Shown piece after piece: positions 16,674-25,296 of a stretch of DNA of 64,000 bases; positions within the stretch are counted from its first letter, which is position 1, and every line of letters starts with the position of its first letter. Origin of the DNA: RGIG8244 sp045639325 (GTDB lineage: Bacteria; Verrucomicrobiota; Lentisphaeria; Victivallales; UBA1829); contig JAZUCU010000037.1 in assembly GCA_045639325.1 (NCBI GenBank), positions 44,367 through 108,366 on the forward strand, written 5' to 3'. The translations under genes and the position numbers were made by a program. The notes under the pieces are model-generated. The model was not told the DNA's origin. It saw only the letters and a list, made by a program, of their open reading frames with translations, and made no database searches.

Positions 16674-18177
16674 ATTCCGCTGCCATCAATGCCATTTTCA
16701 AGGCAGATGCGGTCGCATAACGTAATTTTCCACTGTCATCCAGCGCACCATCGATCACCGCAACAAGGGCGGGCGTCAGTTCCGGGTGTCTCCCCGCAAT
16801 GGAAACAGGCGTTTTTTCAAACGCCCGGAGAGAATCATCACCGGAAAAATCCCGTGGCGGCATTCCGGTCAACATGTAATAGAGAACCGCCGCTGCAGCC
16901 CAGACATCCACTTCCGGCCGGGCATATTTGTAATTGATCAACTGCTGTTTGCAGATGAATCCCAATGTTCCGGAAAAGTTACCGGTACGGGTATTGCCGC
17001 TGAGCCCTGCCAGTTCAAAGGCTTTTGCCAGCCCGAAATCAGAAATTTTTGCACTTGGAATATCTTCGCTGATCGAGATAAATATGTTCCGGGGCGTAAT
17101 ATCCCGATGAACCAGACCGGTTACCTGATGTTCCTTATCATCCATTTCCGTAACCTGGGTGAAGCGCAGATGATGCGCATAATCCAACCCATCCAGAATC
17201 TGATACGTCAAATCTAAAGCCGTACGCATATCCAGCGTCCCGTTCTGTTTCAGCCAATTGCGCAGAGTTCCGCCGGAACAGTATTCCAACACCAGATAAT
17301 AGGCTTCTTCCTGCTCATAAAAGTTTTTCCATTCGATGATGTTCGGATGATGCATCCGGCGCAGATTCTCCGTTTCACGCAGAAAATCAGTACGGCAATT
17401 TTCGTAAGATGCAATATCCGGACGCAGTACTTTGACTGCCACCTTTTCCAACGTCTCCGTATCCTGCCCTAAATAGACATCACCCATGCCGCCTTTGCCC
17501 AGATGACGCAGAATCCGGTATCCGGGAATGGAAAAAAGATTGGACGGCAATTTATTATTTTCCGGCATCTTCTGCGTGCTGTTGGGGTCGCCCTCATTGC
17601 GCAGAGAACATTCCGGACACTTGAATTCTCCGGGCGGCGGCACGGCATCATCGGGAGAAAATACCGTTGTCAGCCCGCACACAGAACAGGTTCGCATGGG
17701 CAGGGTTTTCGATGCGGGAAGAATTGGTGACCGCAACCCGATGGAAAGACATTCCATGCAGATATGGTATCCGGTCACCGGATCGGGCGGGGTATTTTCC
17801 GGCAGGATCTTGTGGCAGACATGACACTTGCCCGGTTGGATCAGAGTGATGCGGAAGACATTGGAGCCGATACGGATGGTATCGTTATCGGACAACTCAT
17901 AAAACGGCAGATCTTTTTCTTCTGCCATTTTTGCATTGCCGATTTCGTGTTCATTCAGAAACGTTCCGTTTTTGCTGCCGAGGTCTTGAATCAATGCCCG
18001 TGGCGGCCGGATATCAAGCAGACAATGACAGCGTGACAAACCTTCTGCTGCTTCCCCCTGTAATTGAATCGTGCAGTTCGGAGCTCTGCCGATGAGACAA
18101 AGCATCCGGCTGTCGAACCGGTAACGGGTGCCGGTATATGCACCTTCGATTACATTCAGAATGATCTTACCTGCCAT
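16672..18177 (-). CDS. FHA domain / zinc-ribbon / serine-threonine protein kinase
   Basis: 501 residues from MAGKIILNVIEG, chosen because CGGAG lies 7 bp upstream. An FHA domain (residues ~1-110; GRAPNCTIQL, LSRCHCLL, DLGSKNGTFLN) binds phosphothreonine. Two Cys-x2-Cys ribbons follow (CHVC...CMEC at ~115-140; CSVC...CPEC at ~160-190). The kinase domain (~220-490) has GKGGMGDVYLG, the ATP lysine in VAVKVL and DFG. The catalytic loop reads HRDITPRN, with Thr in place of the usual Lys, a variant resembling the HRDVSPQN loops of some bacterial kinases. No transmembrane segment follows, so it is a cytosolic signalling kinase with unknown targets. Confidence 0.88.
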   Translation of the reverse strand: MAGKIILNVIEGAYTGTRYRFDSRMLCLIGRAPNCTIQLQGEAAEGLSRCHCLLDIRPPRALIQDLGSKNGTFLNEHEIGNAKMAEEKDLPFYELSDNDTIRIGSNVFRITLIQPGKCHVCHKILPENTPPDPVTGYHICMECLSIGLRSPILPASKTLPMRTCSVCGLTTVFSPDDAVPPPGEFKCPECSLRNEGDPNSTQKMPENNKLPSNLFSIPGYRILRHLGKGGMGDVYLGQDTETLEKVAVKVLRPDIASYENCRTDFLRETENLRRMHHPNIIEWKNFYEQEEAYYLVLEYCSGGTLRNWLKQNGTLDMRTALDLTYQILDGLDYAHHLRFTQVTEMDDKEHQVTGLVHRDITPRNIFISISEDIPSAKISDFGLAKAFELAGLSGNTRTGNFSGTLGFICKQQLINYKYARPEVDVWAAAAVLYYMLTGMPPRDFSGDDSLRAFEKTPVSIAGRHPELTPALVAVIDGALDDSGKLRYATASALKMALMAAE

Positions 18178-18567
18178 GATTTTACTCCGGAATTGAACTA
18201 CATGGTAAATATACCACATAAGCCCATAATTTCAACCGGAGGAAACAAATGTTTTCCGGGAAAAAAGGTTTTCTATGATTTTTGCGGAGGTTCTACGGTG
18301 GAATAGGACGGATACGCCGGAATAGGCAAACGAAGAAACAGGGTAAACGGCAGTTTCTTTTTTGCAAGATAACTCTGCTTTGCAATCATACCTCTGCCTA
18401 TCCGGCTTATCCTGCCTATTATCCGGCTTATATCCCGGGTAAATAATAAAATCCACCTTTTTTTGAGAACTTTTGAAGCGACCTTTCTGAAAAATTACTT
18501 GACAATATATTTCTTATATGATATATTACACCATAAACTTTATCTTTCAAGAAACGGAGACAGAAAT
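18178..18567. other. 390-bp intergenic region with inverted/tandem repeats and a promoter
   Basis: No gene is seen. TGCCTATCCGGCTTATCC (18395-18412) is followed directly by the related unit 18413-18435. An inverted, imperfect copy lies at 18309-18327 (reads TGCCTATTCCGGCGTATCC on the other strand). Together they could form a ~17-bp imperfect stem with a 67-nt loop. The right end holds the promoter of the downstream operon. Confidence 0.55.
18499..18527 (+). promoter_or_regulatory. Near-consensus sigma70 promoter of the redox operon
   Basis: TTGACA (18499-18504), exactly 17 bp, then TATATT (18522-18527); 40 bp before the SDR start. It probably drives the five genes up to 23899. Confidence 0.8.
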
Positions 18568-19338
18568 ATGGAAGCAAGTAATGTATTAGTGACCGGCGGC
18601 ACCCGCGGTATCGGTGCCGGAATCGTGAAAGAATTGGCGCAGCTGGGCCATAATGTGGGCTTCTGCGGCAGAGCAGCACAGGATGCCGCAGTGGATGCGT
18701 TTCTCGCTGACTTGCGTCGGGAGTATAACGGTAAATTCGTTTATTTCCAGTGCGATGTCTCCGATGCCGCCGCAAGAGAAAAAATGCTTGATGAGTTTAT
18801 TGCTGAATTCGGATCCCTCGATGTGTTGGTCAATAATGCCGGTGTTGCTCCCGATGTCCGTGCCGACCTCCTTGATATGGGTGAGCAGAGTTTTGATCGC
18901 GTGCTGAATATCAACCTGAAAGGTCCTTTCTTCCTGACTCAGGCGGCGGCAAAACGCATGATTGCCAATAAGAACGGCAAATTCCAGTGCATCATCAATA
19001 CCGGCAGTGTTTCTGCCGATTATGCCAGTATCAACCGTGGCGAATACTGTCTTTCAAAAGCCGGTGTGGCGATGGCAACCAAATTGTTCGCTGTACGGTT
19101 GGCAGATGAAGGAATTTGTGTTTATGAACTGCGTCCCGGCATTATCAAGAGCGATATGACAAGTGTCGTTACTGCCAAATATGATAAATTGATTGCAGAT
19201 GGTCTCACCCTTCAGAAACGCTGGGGTATGCCCGATGATGTGGGCAGAGCTGTTTCCATGCTGGTGGCAGGAAGTCTCCGTTATTCCACCGGACAGGTCA
19301 TCAATGTGGATGGCGGCCTTGTGATCGAAAGATTCTGA
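18568..19338 (+). CDS. SDR-family NAD(P)-dependent oxidoreductase
   Basis: 256 residues from MEASNVLVTGGTRGIG, chosen by the ACGGAGA ribosome site and the promoter position. The cofactor motif TGGTRGIG (residues 8-15), NNAG and the catalytic Ser-Tyr-Lys (GSVSADYASINRGEYCLSKAG) are all present, as in classical 3-oxoacyl-ACP-reductase-like SDRs. It would reversibly interconvert an alcohol and a ketone on an unknown substrate. It is the first gene of a tightly packed operon; only 4 bp separate its stop from the flavoprotein start. Confidence 0.88.
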   Translation: MEASNVLVTGGTRGIGAGIVKELAQLGHNVGFCGRAAQDAAVDAFLADLRREYNGKFVYFQCDVSDAAAREKMLDEFIAEFGSLDVLVNNAGVAPDVRADLLDMGEQSFDRVLNINLKGPFFLTQAAAKRMIANKNGKFQCIINTGSVSADYASINRGEYCLSKAGVAMATKLFAVRLADEGICVYELRPGIIKSDMTSVVTAKYDKLIADGLTLQKRWGMPDDVGRAVSMLVAGSLRYSTGQVINVDGGLVIERF

Positions 19339-19342
19339 TACA

Positions 19343-21262
19343 ATGAAAAAGCTCAATACATTGATCATCGGCAGCGGAGCTTCCGGCCTTGCCGCCGCAG
19401 TACGCCTGGATGCACAGGGCGTGAAAAATATTGCCATTTATACCGAGGGCCTCGGCATGGGGACCTCCATCAATACCGGCAGTGATAAGCAGACTTATTA
19501 CAAGTTGGGGATGTATGGCAAGGAAGGGGACAGTCCCGTATTCATGGCGCGCGACCTTTCGGCAGGCGGATCCATGCATGGCGATATTGCCTTGGTGGAA
19601 GCCGCCATGTCTCCGTTGGGATTCCATCACCTTGTAACATTGGGCGTCCCGTTCCCTCATGATCCGCTGGGACAATATATCGGCTACAAGACGGACCACG
19701 ACCCGAAACGGCGTGCGACAAGCTGCGGTCCCTACACTTCCCGTGATATGTGCGTGGCTTTGATTAAAGAAGTCAAACGGCGTGCAATCCCAGTAGAAGA
19801 AAAACGTGTTGCAGTCAAACTCCTGACCGATGATGCAAAAACACGGGTATGCGGTGCGATTTTCATTCATCAGGAAACTGGCGAATTGGAATGTGTTCAG
19901 GCGGAAAACATCGTGTTCGCAGTTGGCGGACCCGGCGGATTGTACAAGACCAGTGTTTATCCTTCCGTCCACACCGGTGCAATCGGGCTTGGTCTGGAAG
20001 CCGGGGCAAAAGCGTGTAACCTTGCGGAATCCCAGTTCGGTCTGGCATCGACAAAATTCCGTTGGAACGTCTCCGGCAGTTACATGCAGGTACTCCCCCG
20101 ATTCGTTTCCACCGATGCCGATGGCAACGATGCAAAAGAATTCCTGCGGGAATATTTCAATTCAACAGAAGAAATGCTGGATGCTGTCTTCCTCAAAGGC
20201 TATCAGTGGCCTTTTGCGGCGGGACATGTGCCCGGTTCTTCTCTGATCGACATCTTTACTTACATCGAAACCGAACAGCGTCACCGTCGTGTGTTCCTGG
20301 ATTACCGCACCGATCCGGAAGGACTTGATCTCACCGCATTGAGTGCAGAAACACGGGAATATCTGGAACGGTCCGGCGCAACCTGTGCGACACCGTTGAA
20401 ACGGTTGGAAGTCCTGAACAGTCCGGCAATCGAATTGTATCGTCGTAACGGAATCGATCTGGCGACGGAGATGTTGGAAATTGCGGTTTGCGCACAGCAT
20501 AACAACGGTGGTCTTGCCGGTAACGTCTGGTGGGAATCCATCAATCTCAAACATCTGTTCCCGGTGGGCGAAGTCAATGGCACACACGGCGTAACAAGAC
20601 CCGGCGGTTCGGCATTGAATTCCGGGCAGGCAGGCGCATTCCGGGCATCCGAATATATCGCAAAGAAATGTCAGGACGACACGATGGATGACGCCGCATT
20701 TGCCGCCATTGCGGAACGGGAACTGGCAGTATTCCGTCTTCTGCAAACACAGAATGCTGCGTGTGACTGGCAGGCGGAACGTGCCGAATTCCAGCAGCGC
20801 ATGAGCGAATCCGGTTCTTTTATCCGGTCTGCGGATAAGGTTACGGAAGCACTTGATGGCGCACACAAGCAATGGCAGAGATTGTATTCCGATGGTCTGG
20901 GCGGACTGGCTCCGGCGGATTTGACGGAAGCATTGCGCAACCGTCAATTATGTCTTGCTCACGTCTTCTATCTGGAATGTATTCTGATGCAGATCGATTA
21001 CATCGGCTCCCGCGGCGGATCTCTTGTTCTTGCGCCCGATGGCAAGGATGTGTACAGCAAACTCCCGGTTCCCTTCTGGCGGATGAAAGAGGAAAATGAG
21101 CCTTACCGCCGGATGATGATGCTGTGCGGATTCGGTGCCAACGGTTATCCGGAAATCTATTGGGAAGTCTGCCGCGATGTGCCGGATCCCGACGGCTGGT
21201 TTGAAACAGTCTGGAGCGATTACCGCACGAAGAAGATTTATGACGAAGGCGCAAAAGTATGA
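19343..21262 (+). CDS. FAD-binding flavoprotein, fumarate reductase/succinate dehydrogenase-like
   Basis: 639 residues. LIIGSGASGLAAAVRLDAQG at residue 7 is the FAD Rossmann motif. GSDKQTYYKLG and the distal block QHNNGGLAGNVWW...LFPVGEVNGTHG followed by PGGSALNSGQAGAFRASEYI fit the FAD_binding_2 family (fumarate reductase, L-aspartate oxidase, related reductases). No signal peptide or haem motif is seen, so it is likely a cytosolic dehydrogenase or reductase. The stop overlaps the next start (ATGA), linking its translation to the regulator. It could act on the same substrate as the SDR and old-yellow-enzyme partners, which is inference. Confidence 0.82.
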   Translation: MKKLNTLIIGSGASGLAAAVRLDAQGVKNIAIYTEGLGMGTSINTGSDKQTYYKLGMYGKEGDSPVFMARDLSAGGSMHGDIALVEAAMSPLGFHHLVTLGVPFPHDPLGQYIGYKTDHDPKRRATSCGPYTSRDMCVALIKEVKRRAIPVEEKRVAVKLLTDDAKTRVCGAIFIHQETGELECVQAENIVFAVGGPGGLYKTSVYPSVHTGAIGLGLEAGAKACNLAESQFGLASTKFRWNVSGSYMQVLPRFVSTDADGNDAKEFLREYFNSTEEMLDAVFLKGYQWPFAAGHVPGSSLIDIFTYIETEQRHRRVFLDYRTDPEGLDLTALSAETREYLERSGATCATPLKRLEVLNSPAIELYRRNGIDLATEMLEIAVCAQHNNGGLAGNVWWESINLKHLFPVGEVNGTHGVTRPGGSALNSGQAGAFRASEYIAKKCQDDTMDDAAFAAIAERELAVFRLLQTQNAACDWQAERAEFQQRMSESGSFIRSADKVTEALDGAHKQWQRLYSDGLGGLAPADLTEALRNRQLCLAHVFYLECILMQIDYIGSRGGSLVLAPDGKDVYSKLPVPFWRMKEENEPYRRMMMLCGFGANGYPEIYWEVCRDVPDPDGWFETVWSDYRTKKIYDEGAKV

Positions 21263-21780
21263 TCTGCGATTTTTCCATTTTACGCGAATTGCGGAAACAG
21301 CATGGTATGAGCATTGCCGCATTATCTGAAAAATGCGGCGTCTCTTCCAGCATCATTTCCAAACTGGAACGGAATCAGAATGTGTGCGAAATGGAAACAT
21401 TGTTCCGCATCGCACGCAGTTTCGGTTTGACGCTGTCCGACTTCATTTCTCTTGCGGAAAAACGCACATCTCACCTTGTCACTGCTGAACAGTATCAATC
21501 CGGCGACTTTATGTTTGACCGGGTGGATTACGGCAACTTGCGCACCATGCACGCGATTGCTCCGAAAGGGGCAAAACTTTCCAGTCCCGAACTGCATCGT
21601 GACGATTATGAATTATGTTGGGTCTTGAAAGGGAAAATGCGTTTTTCCCTGCCCGGCGAAAGTTATGAGCTGAAAAACGGCGATTCCATTCAATTTGATG
21701 CCCTGCTGCCTCATGACTACGAAGCTTTGGAAGAAAGTGAAATTATTCTTATACACCTGAAGAAAGGAAAACGGTTCTGA
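21259..21780 (+). CDS. XRE-family regulator with C-terminal cupin
   Basis: 173 residues. The N-terminal helix-turn-helix (residues 5-60; LRELRKQHGMSIAALSEKCG, SSIISKLERNQ) is XRE type. The C-terminal part (~95-170; ELHRDDYELCWVLKGKMRF, YELKNGDSIQFDALLPHDY) is a cupin, which in such regulators binds a small effector. Located inside the operon with an ATGA overlap to the flavoprotein and a 2-bp gap to the next gene, it is probably the local regulator and senses the pathway's substrate or product. Confidence 0.88.
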   Translation: MICDFSILRELRKQHGMSIAALSEKCGVSSSIISKLERNQNVCEMETLFRIARSFGLTLSDFISLAEKRTSHLVTAEQYQSGDFMFDRVDYGNLRTMHAIAPKGAKLSSPELHRDDYELCWVLKGKMRFSLPGESYELKNGDSIQFDALLPHDYEALEESEIILIHLKKGKRF

Positions 21781-21782
21781 TT

Positions 21783-23228
21783 ATGGCACAAAACTATCGT
21801 AAAGTAATCGAATTCAAAACGGTCGGAGAATTCTCCGAATATCTCAAAAGTGAAAATATTTCCATTGGTCTGACGGAAAACATTCCCACCGGGGGCAAAG
21901 CCGCTCTCGCGCAGAAGATTCAGTACAAAGACCGTACCATCGGCAACCGCTGGGCAATCCTCCCCATGGAAGGTTGGGACTGTACCCGCGAAGGCGCTCC
22001 CAGTGAATATACTCACAGACGCTGGATGAATTTCGCCCGCAGCGGTGCAAAACTTCTTTACGGAACCGAAGCCGCCGCCGTGATGCATACCGGCAGAAGC
22101 AATACCCGTCAGCTGATGGTGGCAGATCATACCGCTGATGCCCTGAAAAGCATCTGCACCGATATGCGTAAAGTCCACAAGGAAAAGTTCGGTACCGATG
22201 ACGACCTCATGATCGGTCTGCAGCTGACCCACTCCGGCCGTTATTCTCACCCGAACCGGGACGATGTGCTGGAGTCCGTTACCGCATACAGCCATCCGCT
22301 GCTGGATAAGAAATTCGGCAACTCCCAGGCAAACGTGGTCAGCGATGAAGAAGTCAAAAACATCATTCAGCACTTTATCAAAGCCGCAGTGATCGCACAG
22401 AAAGCCGGTTTTGATTTCGTCGACATCAAACACGCACATGGGTATCTGGGCCATGAATTCCTGACCGCTTACGACCGCCCCGGTCCTTACGGCGGTTCTT
22501 TCGAAAACCGCACCCGTTTCTTCCGTGAAATTGCAGAAGGTATTCAGAAAGCCGCTCCGGGCTTGGAACTTTCCGCCCGTATCAGTATTTTCGACATCTT
22601 CCCCTTTGTCAAGGGTGAAGACGGCGTCGGTCATGCCATGGAATGGAACGGCGGACATTATCCCTATGCATTCGGCGGCGACGGCTCCGGTATGCACATG
22701 GATGAAAATCTGGAAGAACCGGTGAAGTTTGTCAAGATGATGCAGGAATACGGCGTCGGCATGATTTGTGCAACCATCGGCAGTCCTTACTATAATGTCC
22801 ACATGCAGCGTCCGGCATATTATCCGGTTTCCGATGGATATCAGATGCCGGAACATCCGCTGTACAACGTATCCCGCCACATCATTGCGGTGGATGAATT
22901 GAGAAAACGCTGCCCCGGAGTTCTGGTTGTCGGCTCCGGCTACACCTGCCTGCAGGAATATCTGCCCAACGCAGCGGAATATGCCCTTGCCAATAACATG
23001 ACTGACTTTGTCGGTATCGGCAGAATGGTGCTCAGCTATCCTGAAATCTGTGCCGATACTCTGGAAGGAAAAACTCTCGACCGCTGCCGCATCTGCCGTA
23101 CATTCGGCGATTGTACCAGCGCACCCCGTAACGGCATGATTTCCGGATGTTATCCGCTGGATCATTTCTACAAACAGCTGCCGGAAGCGGAACGTCTTAA
23201 AGAAATCAAGAAAAACATTAAAAAATAA
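21783..23228 (+). CDS. Old-yellow-enzyme-type NADH:flavin oxidoreductase with Fe-S motif, no C-terminal module
   Basis: 481 residues. The FMN TIM barrel shows LQLTHSGRYSHPN near 140, HGYLGHEFLTAYDRPGPYGG near 218 and ENRTRFFREI, as in 2,4-dienoyl-CoA reductase and BaiCD relatives. Near the C-terminus C-x2-C-x5-C-x11-C (RCRICRTFGDC...SGC) resembles the [4Fe-4S] ligand set of those enzymes (usually C-x2-C-x3-C-x11-C). The protein ends ~25 residues later, without the ~200-residue FAD/NAD(P)H module that normally follows. Electrons might instead come from another protein, for instance the neighbouring flavoprotein. Substrate unknown. Confidence 0.82.
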   Translation: MAQNYRKVIEFKTVGEFSEYLKSENISIGLTENIPTGGKAALAQKIQYKDRTIGNRWAILPMEGWDCTREGAPSEYTHRRWMNFARSGAKLLYGTEAAAVMHTGRSNTRQLMVADHTADALKSICTDMRKVHKEKFGTDDDLMIGLQLTHSGRYSHPNRDDVLESVTAYSHPLLDKKFGNSQANVVSDEEVKNIIQHFIKAAVIAQKAGFDFVDIKHAHGYLGHEFLTAYDRPGPYGGSFENRTRFFREIAEGIQKAAPGLELSARISIFDIFPFVKGEDGVGHAMEWNGGHYPYAFGGDGSGMHMDENLEEPVKFVKMMQEYGVGMICATIGSPYYNVHMQRPAYYPVSDGYQMPEHPLYNVSRHIIAVDELRKRCPGVLVVGSGYTCLQEYLPNAAEYALANNMTDFVGIGRMVLSYPEICADTLEGKTLDRCRICRTFGDCTSAPRNGMISGCYPLDHFYKQLPEAERLKEIKKNIKK

Positions 23229-23239
23229 GGAACGGTTTT

Positions 23240-23899
23240 ATGATTTATTTTTTCGCAGACAATCATTACGGCGTCAATCCCGGTAAAGTCATTTTCGAAA
23301 ATCTCCCCGCAGAATGGCAGCAGAAAATCACATTCCGGGAAGATGACTGGTCGATTCTCGAAAACTCCAATTGGGAAGACGATTGCGAATTGCTCATCCT
23401 GAATATGATCGGCGCAACATGCAATCTGCCTCATCCCGGTCCCGAAGCCGAAAAACGCGTCCGTCGTTACTTGGAAAAAGGCGGTAATGTTCTGCTGCTC
23501 CATGGTTCCAGTGCCGCATTCTGGCAGTGGGATTGGTGGCGTCAGATCGTCGGTTTCCGCTGGGTCAGACCCGGCGATCCGGATCAGATCCCCGCATCCA
23601 CACACCCGGTCAAACCCTATGACTTGCGCCTGTGCAAAGTGCGTCATCCCCTCGCGGAAAAGTTGACCGCCTGCCAATTGCCGGAAGATGAAATCTATAC
23701 GAATCTGGAACAGGTTTGCCCCGCAACTGTTCTTCTCGATACATTCATTGAAGAAGGTGTTTTCCCCCAGTGTTTTGAAAATATGACTCCCTGGGGCGGC
23801 AAGTTTGTCCACTTTATCCCCGGACACAGACCGACTGTTACATCCGATCCCGCCGTGATCGGTAACATTGTTACTATTGCTGAATATCTTTTGGCATAA
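23240..23899 (+). CDS. ThuA-like (trehalose-utilisation type) protein
   Basis: 219 residues resembling the ThuA/class I glutamine-amidotransferase-like fold: WEDDCELLILNM, KRVRRYLEKGGNVLLLHGSS, WQWDWWRQIVGFRW and, near the end, PWGGKFVHFIPGH. ThuA proteins take part in sugar catabolism, including 3-keto-sugar pathways, and this fits an operon of dehydrogenases and reductases. AAGGAA precedes the ATG, 11 bp after the previous stop; it is the last gene of the operon. Confidence 0.7.
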   Translation: MIYFFADNHYGVNPGKVIFENLPAEWQQKITFREDDWSILENSNWEDDCELLILNMIGATCNLPHPGPEAEKRVRRYLEKGGNVLLLHGSSAAFWQWDWWRQIVGFRWVRPGDPDQIPASTHPVKPYDLRLCKVRHPLAEKLTACQLPEDEIYTNLEQVCPATVLLDTFIEEGVFPQCFENMTPWGGKFVHFIPGHRPTVTSDPAVIGNIVTIAEYLLA

Positions 23900-23900
23900 T

Positions 23901-23944
23901 AAAAAAAGGACCGCTGCAAATTAAATTTGAGCTTGCAGCGGTCC
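23901..23944 (-). terminator. Terminator of the AsmA-like gene
   Basis: GGACCGCTGCAA (23908-23919) pairs with TTGCAGCGGTCC (23933-23944), a perfect 12-bp stem. On the minus strand it is followed by seven T (23907-23901), so it ends the AsmA-like transcript. It may also slow plus-strand readthrough from the redox operon. Confidence 0.85.
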
Positions 23945-23966
23945 CGATAAAATCAAAAAATCAGAC

Positions 23967-24827
23967 TTATTTACCGAAAAGTTTTTTTACCGATTTTCCC
24001 AGATCATCGCCTGTTTTTTCGATTCCTTTACCGGTATCTTTCAACAATTTTGTCGAGCCATTCAATGCAGATGAGCCGGACTTCATAAGACCATCCGTAG
24101 CTTTCAAAGCCGCATCTGAAATTTTAATCACGCCCTGCTTGGAGGAATCCACAATAATTGCCCCCATGACACGCATGGCAAAATCAAAGGCAGAAATCCC
24201 TTCCGGATCCGTTCCCAGAGGTCCGATGGGGGCGACTTTGACCGGAATCCCTGCGCCGCTTTTTGTGGCCCCTTTTGCGACCACATACACGCCGACATTA
24301 TCCATGGTGAAGAGGTTGACCTGAAGATTCGGGGGAGGCGGCGTATTCTCAGCTTTCTGCTTCTTTTCCTGTTCTTTTGCCAACTTTTCGATATTTGCCA
24401 GAATATCCTGCAGGTTGCTGGTCAGCATATTCGTTTCAAAGTTGATTGTAATATCTTTGAGAGCGATTTCCTCTATTACGATTTTCTTTTTGTTGAGAAT
24501 TGTGCGCAGATCGATATCCGCATTGACAAAACCGAAATGCATGGCGTATTCGGAAGAATACCCGCAGTTTTCCGGATTGTACATGGTGAATTTACGCAGT
24601 TCCACACGCCCGCGGAGAGGATAAATGCGGAGGGCTTCGACTTTCATCTTCACGCCGAGAATATGGGGGGCCACATCTTCAATGACCGTTTTTGCAATGG
24701 GATTGATTGCTGCAATGACGATTGCAATCAGAGCTGCCAGAATGATGACCGGAATGAATACGAATTTGAAGATTTTCGACTTCTTTTTCTTTTTTGCGGG
24801 AGCTGATTTTTTTTCTTTTTTACTCAT
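23967..24827 (-). CDS. AsmA-like inner-membrane-anchored protein
   Basis: 286 residues: a lysine-rich cytosolic start (1-20), one transmembrane segment (~21-45, FKFVFIPVIILAALIAIVIA) and then a periplasmic part. GVKMKVEALRIYPLRGRVEL followed by FTMYNPENCGYSSEYAMHFG matches the start of AsmA/DUF748-type proteins, which bridge or line the periplasm and are linked to lipid and outer-membrane homeostasis. The C-terminal ~50 residues are repetitive and basic (LMKSGSSALNGSTKLLKDTG). At 286 residues it is much shorter than typical AsmA proteins. Confidence 0.65.
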   Translation of the reverse strand: MSKKEKKSAPAKKKKKSKIFKFVFIPVIILAALIAIVIAAINPIAKTVIEDVAPHILGVKMKVEALRIYPLRGRVELRKFTMYNPENCGYSSEYAMHFGFVNADIDLRTILNKKKIVIEEIALKDITINFETNMLTSNLQDILANIEKLAKEQEKKQKAENTPPPPNLQVNLFTMDNVGVYVVAKGATKSGAGIPVKVAPIGPLGTDPEGISAFDFAMRVMGAIIVDSSKQGVIKISDAALKATDGLMKSGSSALNGSTKLLKDTGKGIEKTGDDLGKSVKKLFGK

Positions 24828-24866
24828 GCATTTCTCCTTACAGTCCTGAAATCAGGGCATAAAAAA

Positions 24867-24897
24867 ACCGGTTTCAGCAGATTTTGCAGAAACCGGT
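24867..24897 (-). terminator. Terminator of rpmB
   Basis: ACCGGTTTC (24867-24875) pairs with GAAACCGGT (24889-24897); on the minus strand the stem is followed by a run of seven T (24867-24861). It lies 16 bp beyond the rpmB stop. Confidence 0.85.
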
Positions 24898-24912
24898 CAG
24901 ATTGCGGATTGC

Positions 24913-25146
24913 TTAGCAAGCCTTTGTCACTTTACCGCCGCGGATGCAAGCAGTACAGACTTTCTTGCGAACAACAGAACCATTAGCTTCTTTCACGCGA
25001 ATGGACTGGATGTTGGGTTCGAATGTACGGGGAGAGACTTTCACAACGTGCATACCGATACCGCCTTGTTTCTTTGCCAAACCTCTGCGGATGATTCTGG
25101 CACCGTAGATTTTCTTCTTGCCGCAAATTTCACATACATTACTCAT
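24913..25146 (-). CDS. rpmB: 50S ribosomal protein bL28
   Basis: 77 residues, starting MSNVCEICGKK and ending VCTACIRGGKVTKAC. FEPNIQSIRV in the middle and the C-terminal CTACIRGGKV are diagnostic of bL28. Cysteines in CEIC and CTAC are the four expected for the zinc-binding (C+) form. It is a component of the large ribosomal subunit, transcribed alone from its own promoter and terminator. rpmG, often adjacent in other genomes, is not here. Confidence 0.93.
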   Translation of the reverse strand: MSNVCEICGKKKIYGARIIRRGLAKKQGGIGMHVVKVSPRTFEPNIQSIRVKEANGSVVRKKVCTACIRGGKVTKAC

Positions 25147-25210
25147 TTTGATACCTCCGAATGCCGTTCCCGGCGTCTGGTTTTCTATGTTAATCTTGTA
25201 AATTATCCTT

Positions 25211-25240
25211 ATAATATACCATAAATTTGGTATAAGTCAA
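25211..25240 (-). promoter_or_regulatory. rpmB promoter with inverted repeat in the spacer
   Basis: Minus strand: TTGACT (25240-25235), 18-bp spacer, TATTAT (25216-25211). The spacer and -10 edge contain the inverted repeat TATACCA (25215-25221)/TGGTATA (25228-25234), a possible operator. Confidence 0.6.
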
Positions 25241-25296
25241 GTTTTTTTTTGCTTTTTTCTTTAAATTCATTACTCTTTCTGCACCAGTTCAAGTAC

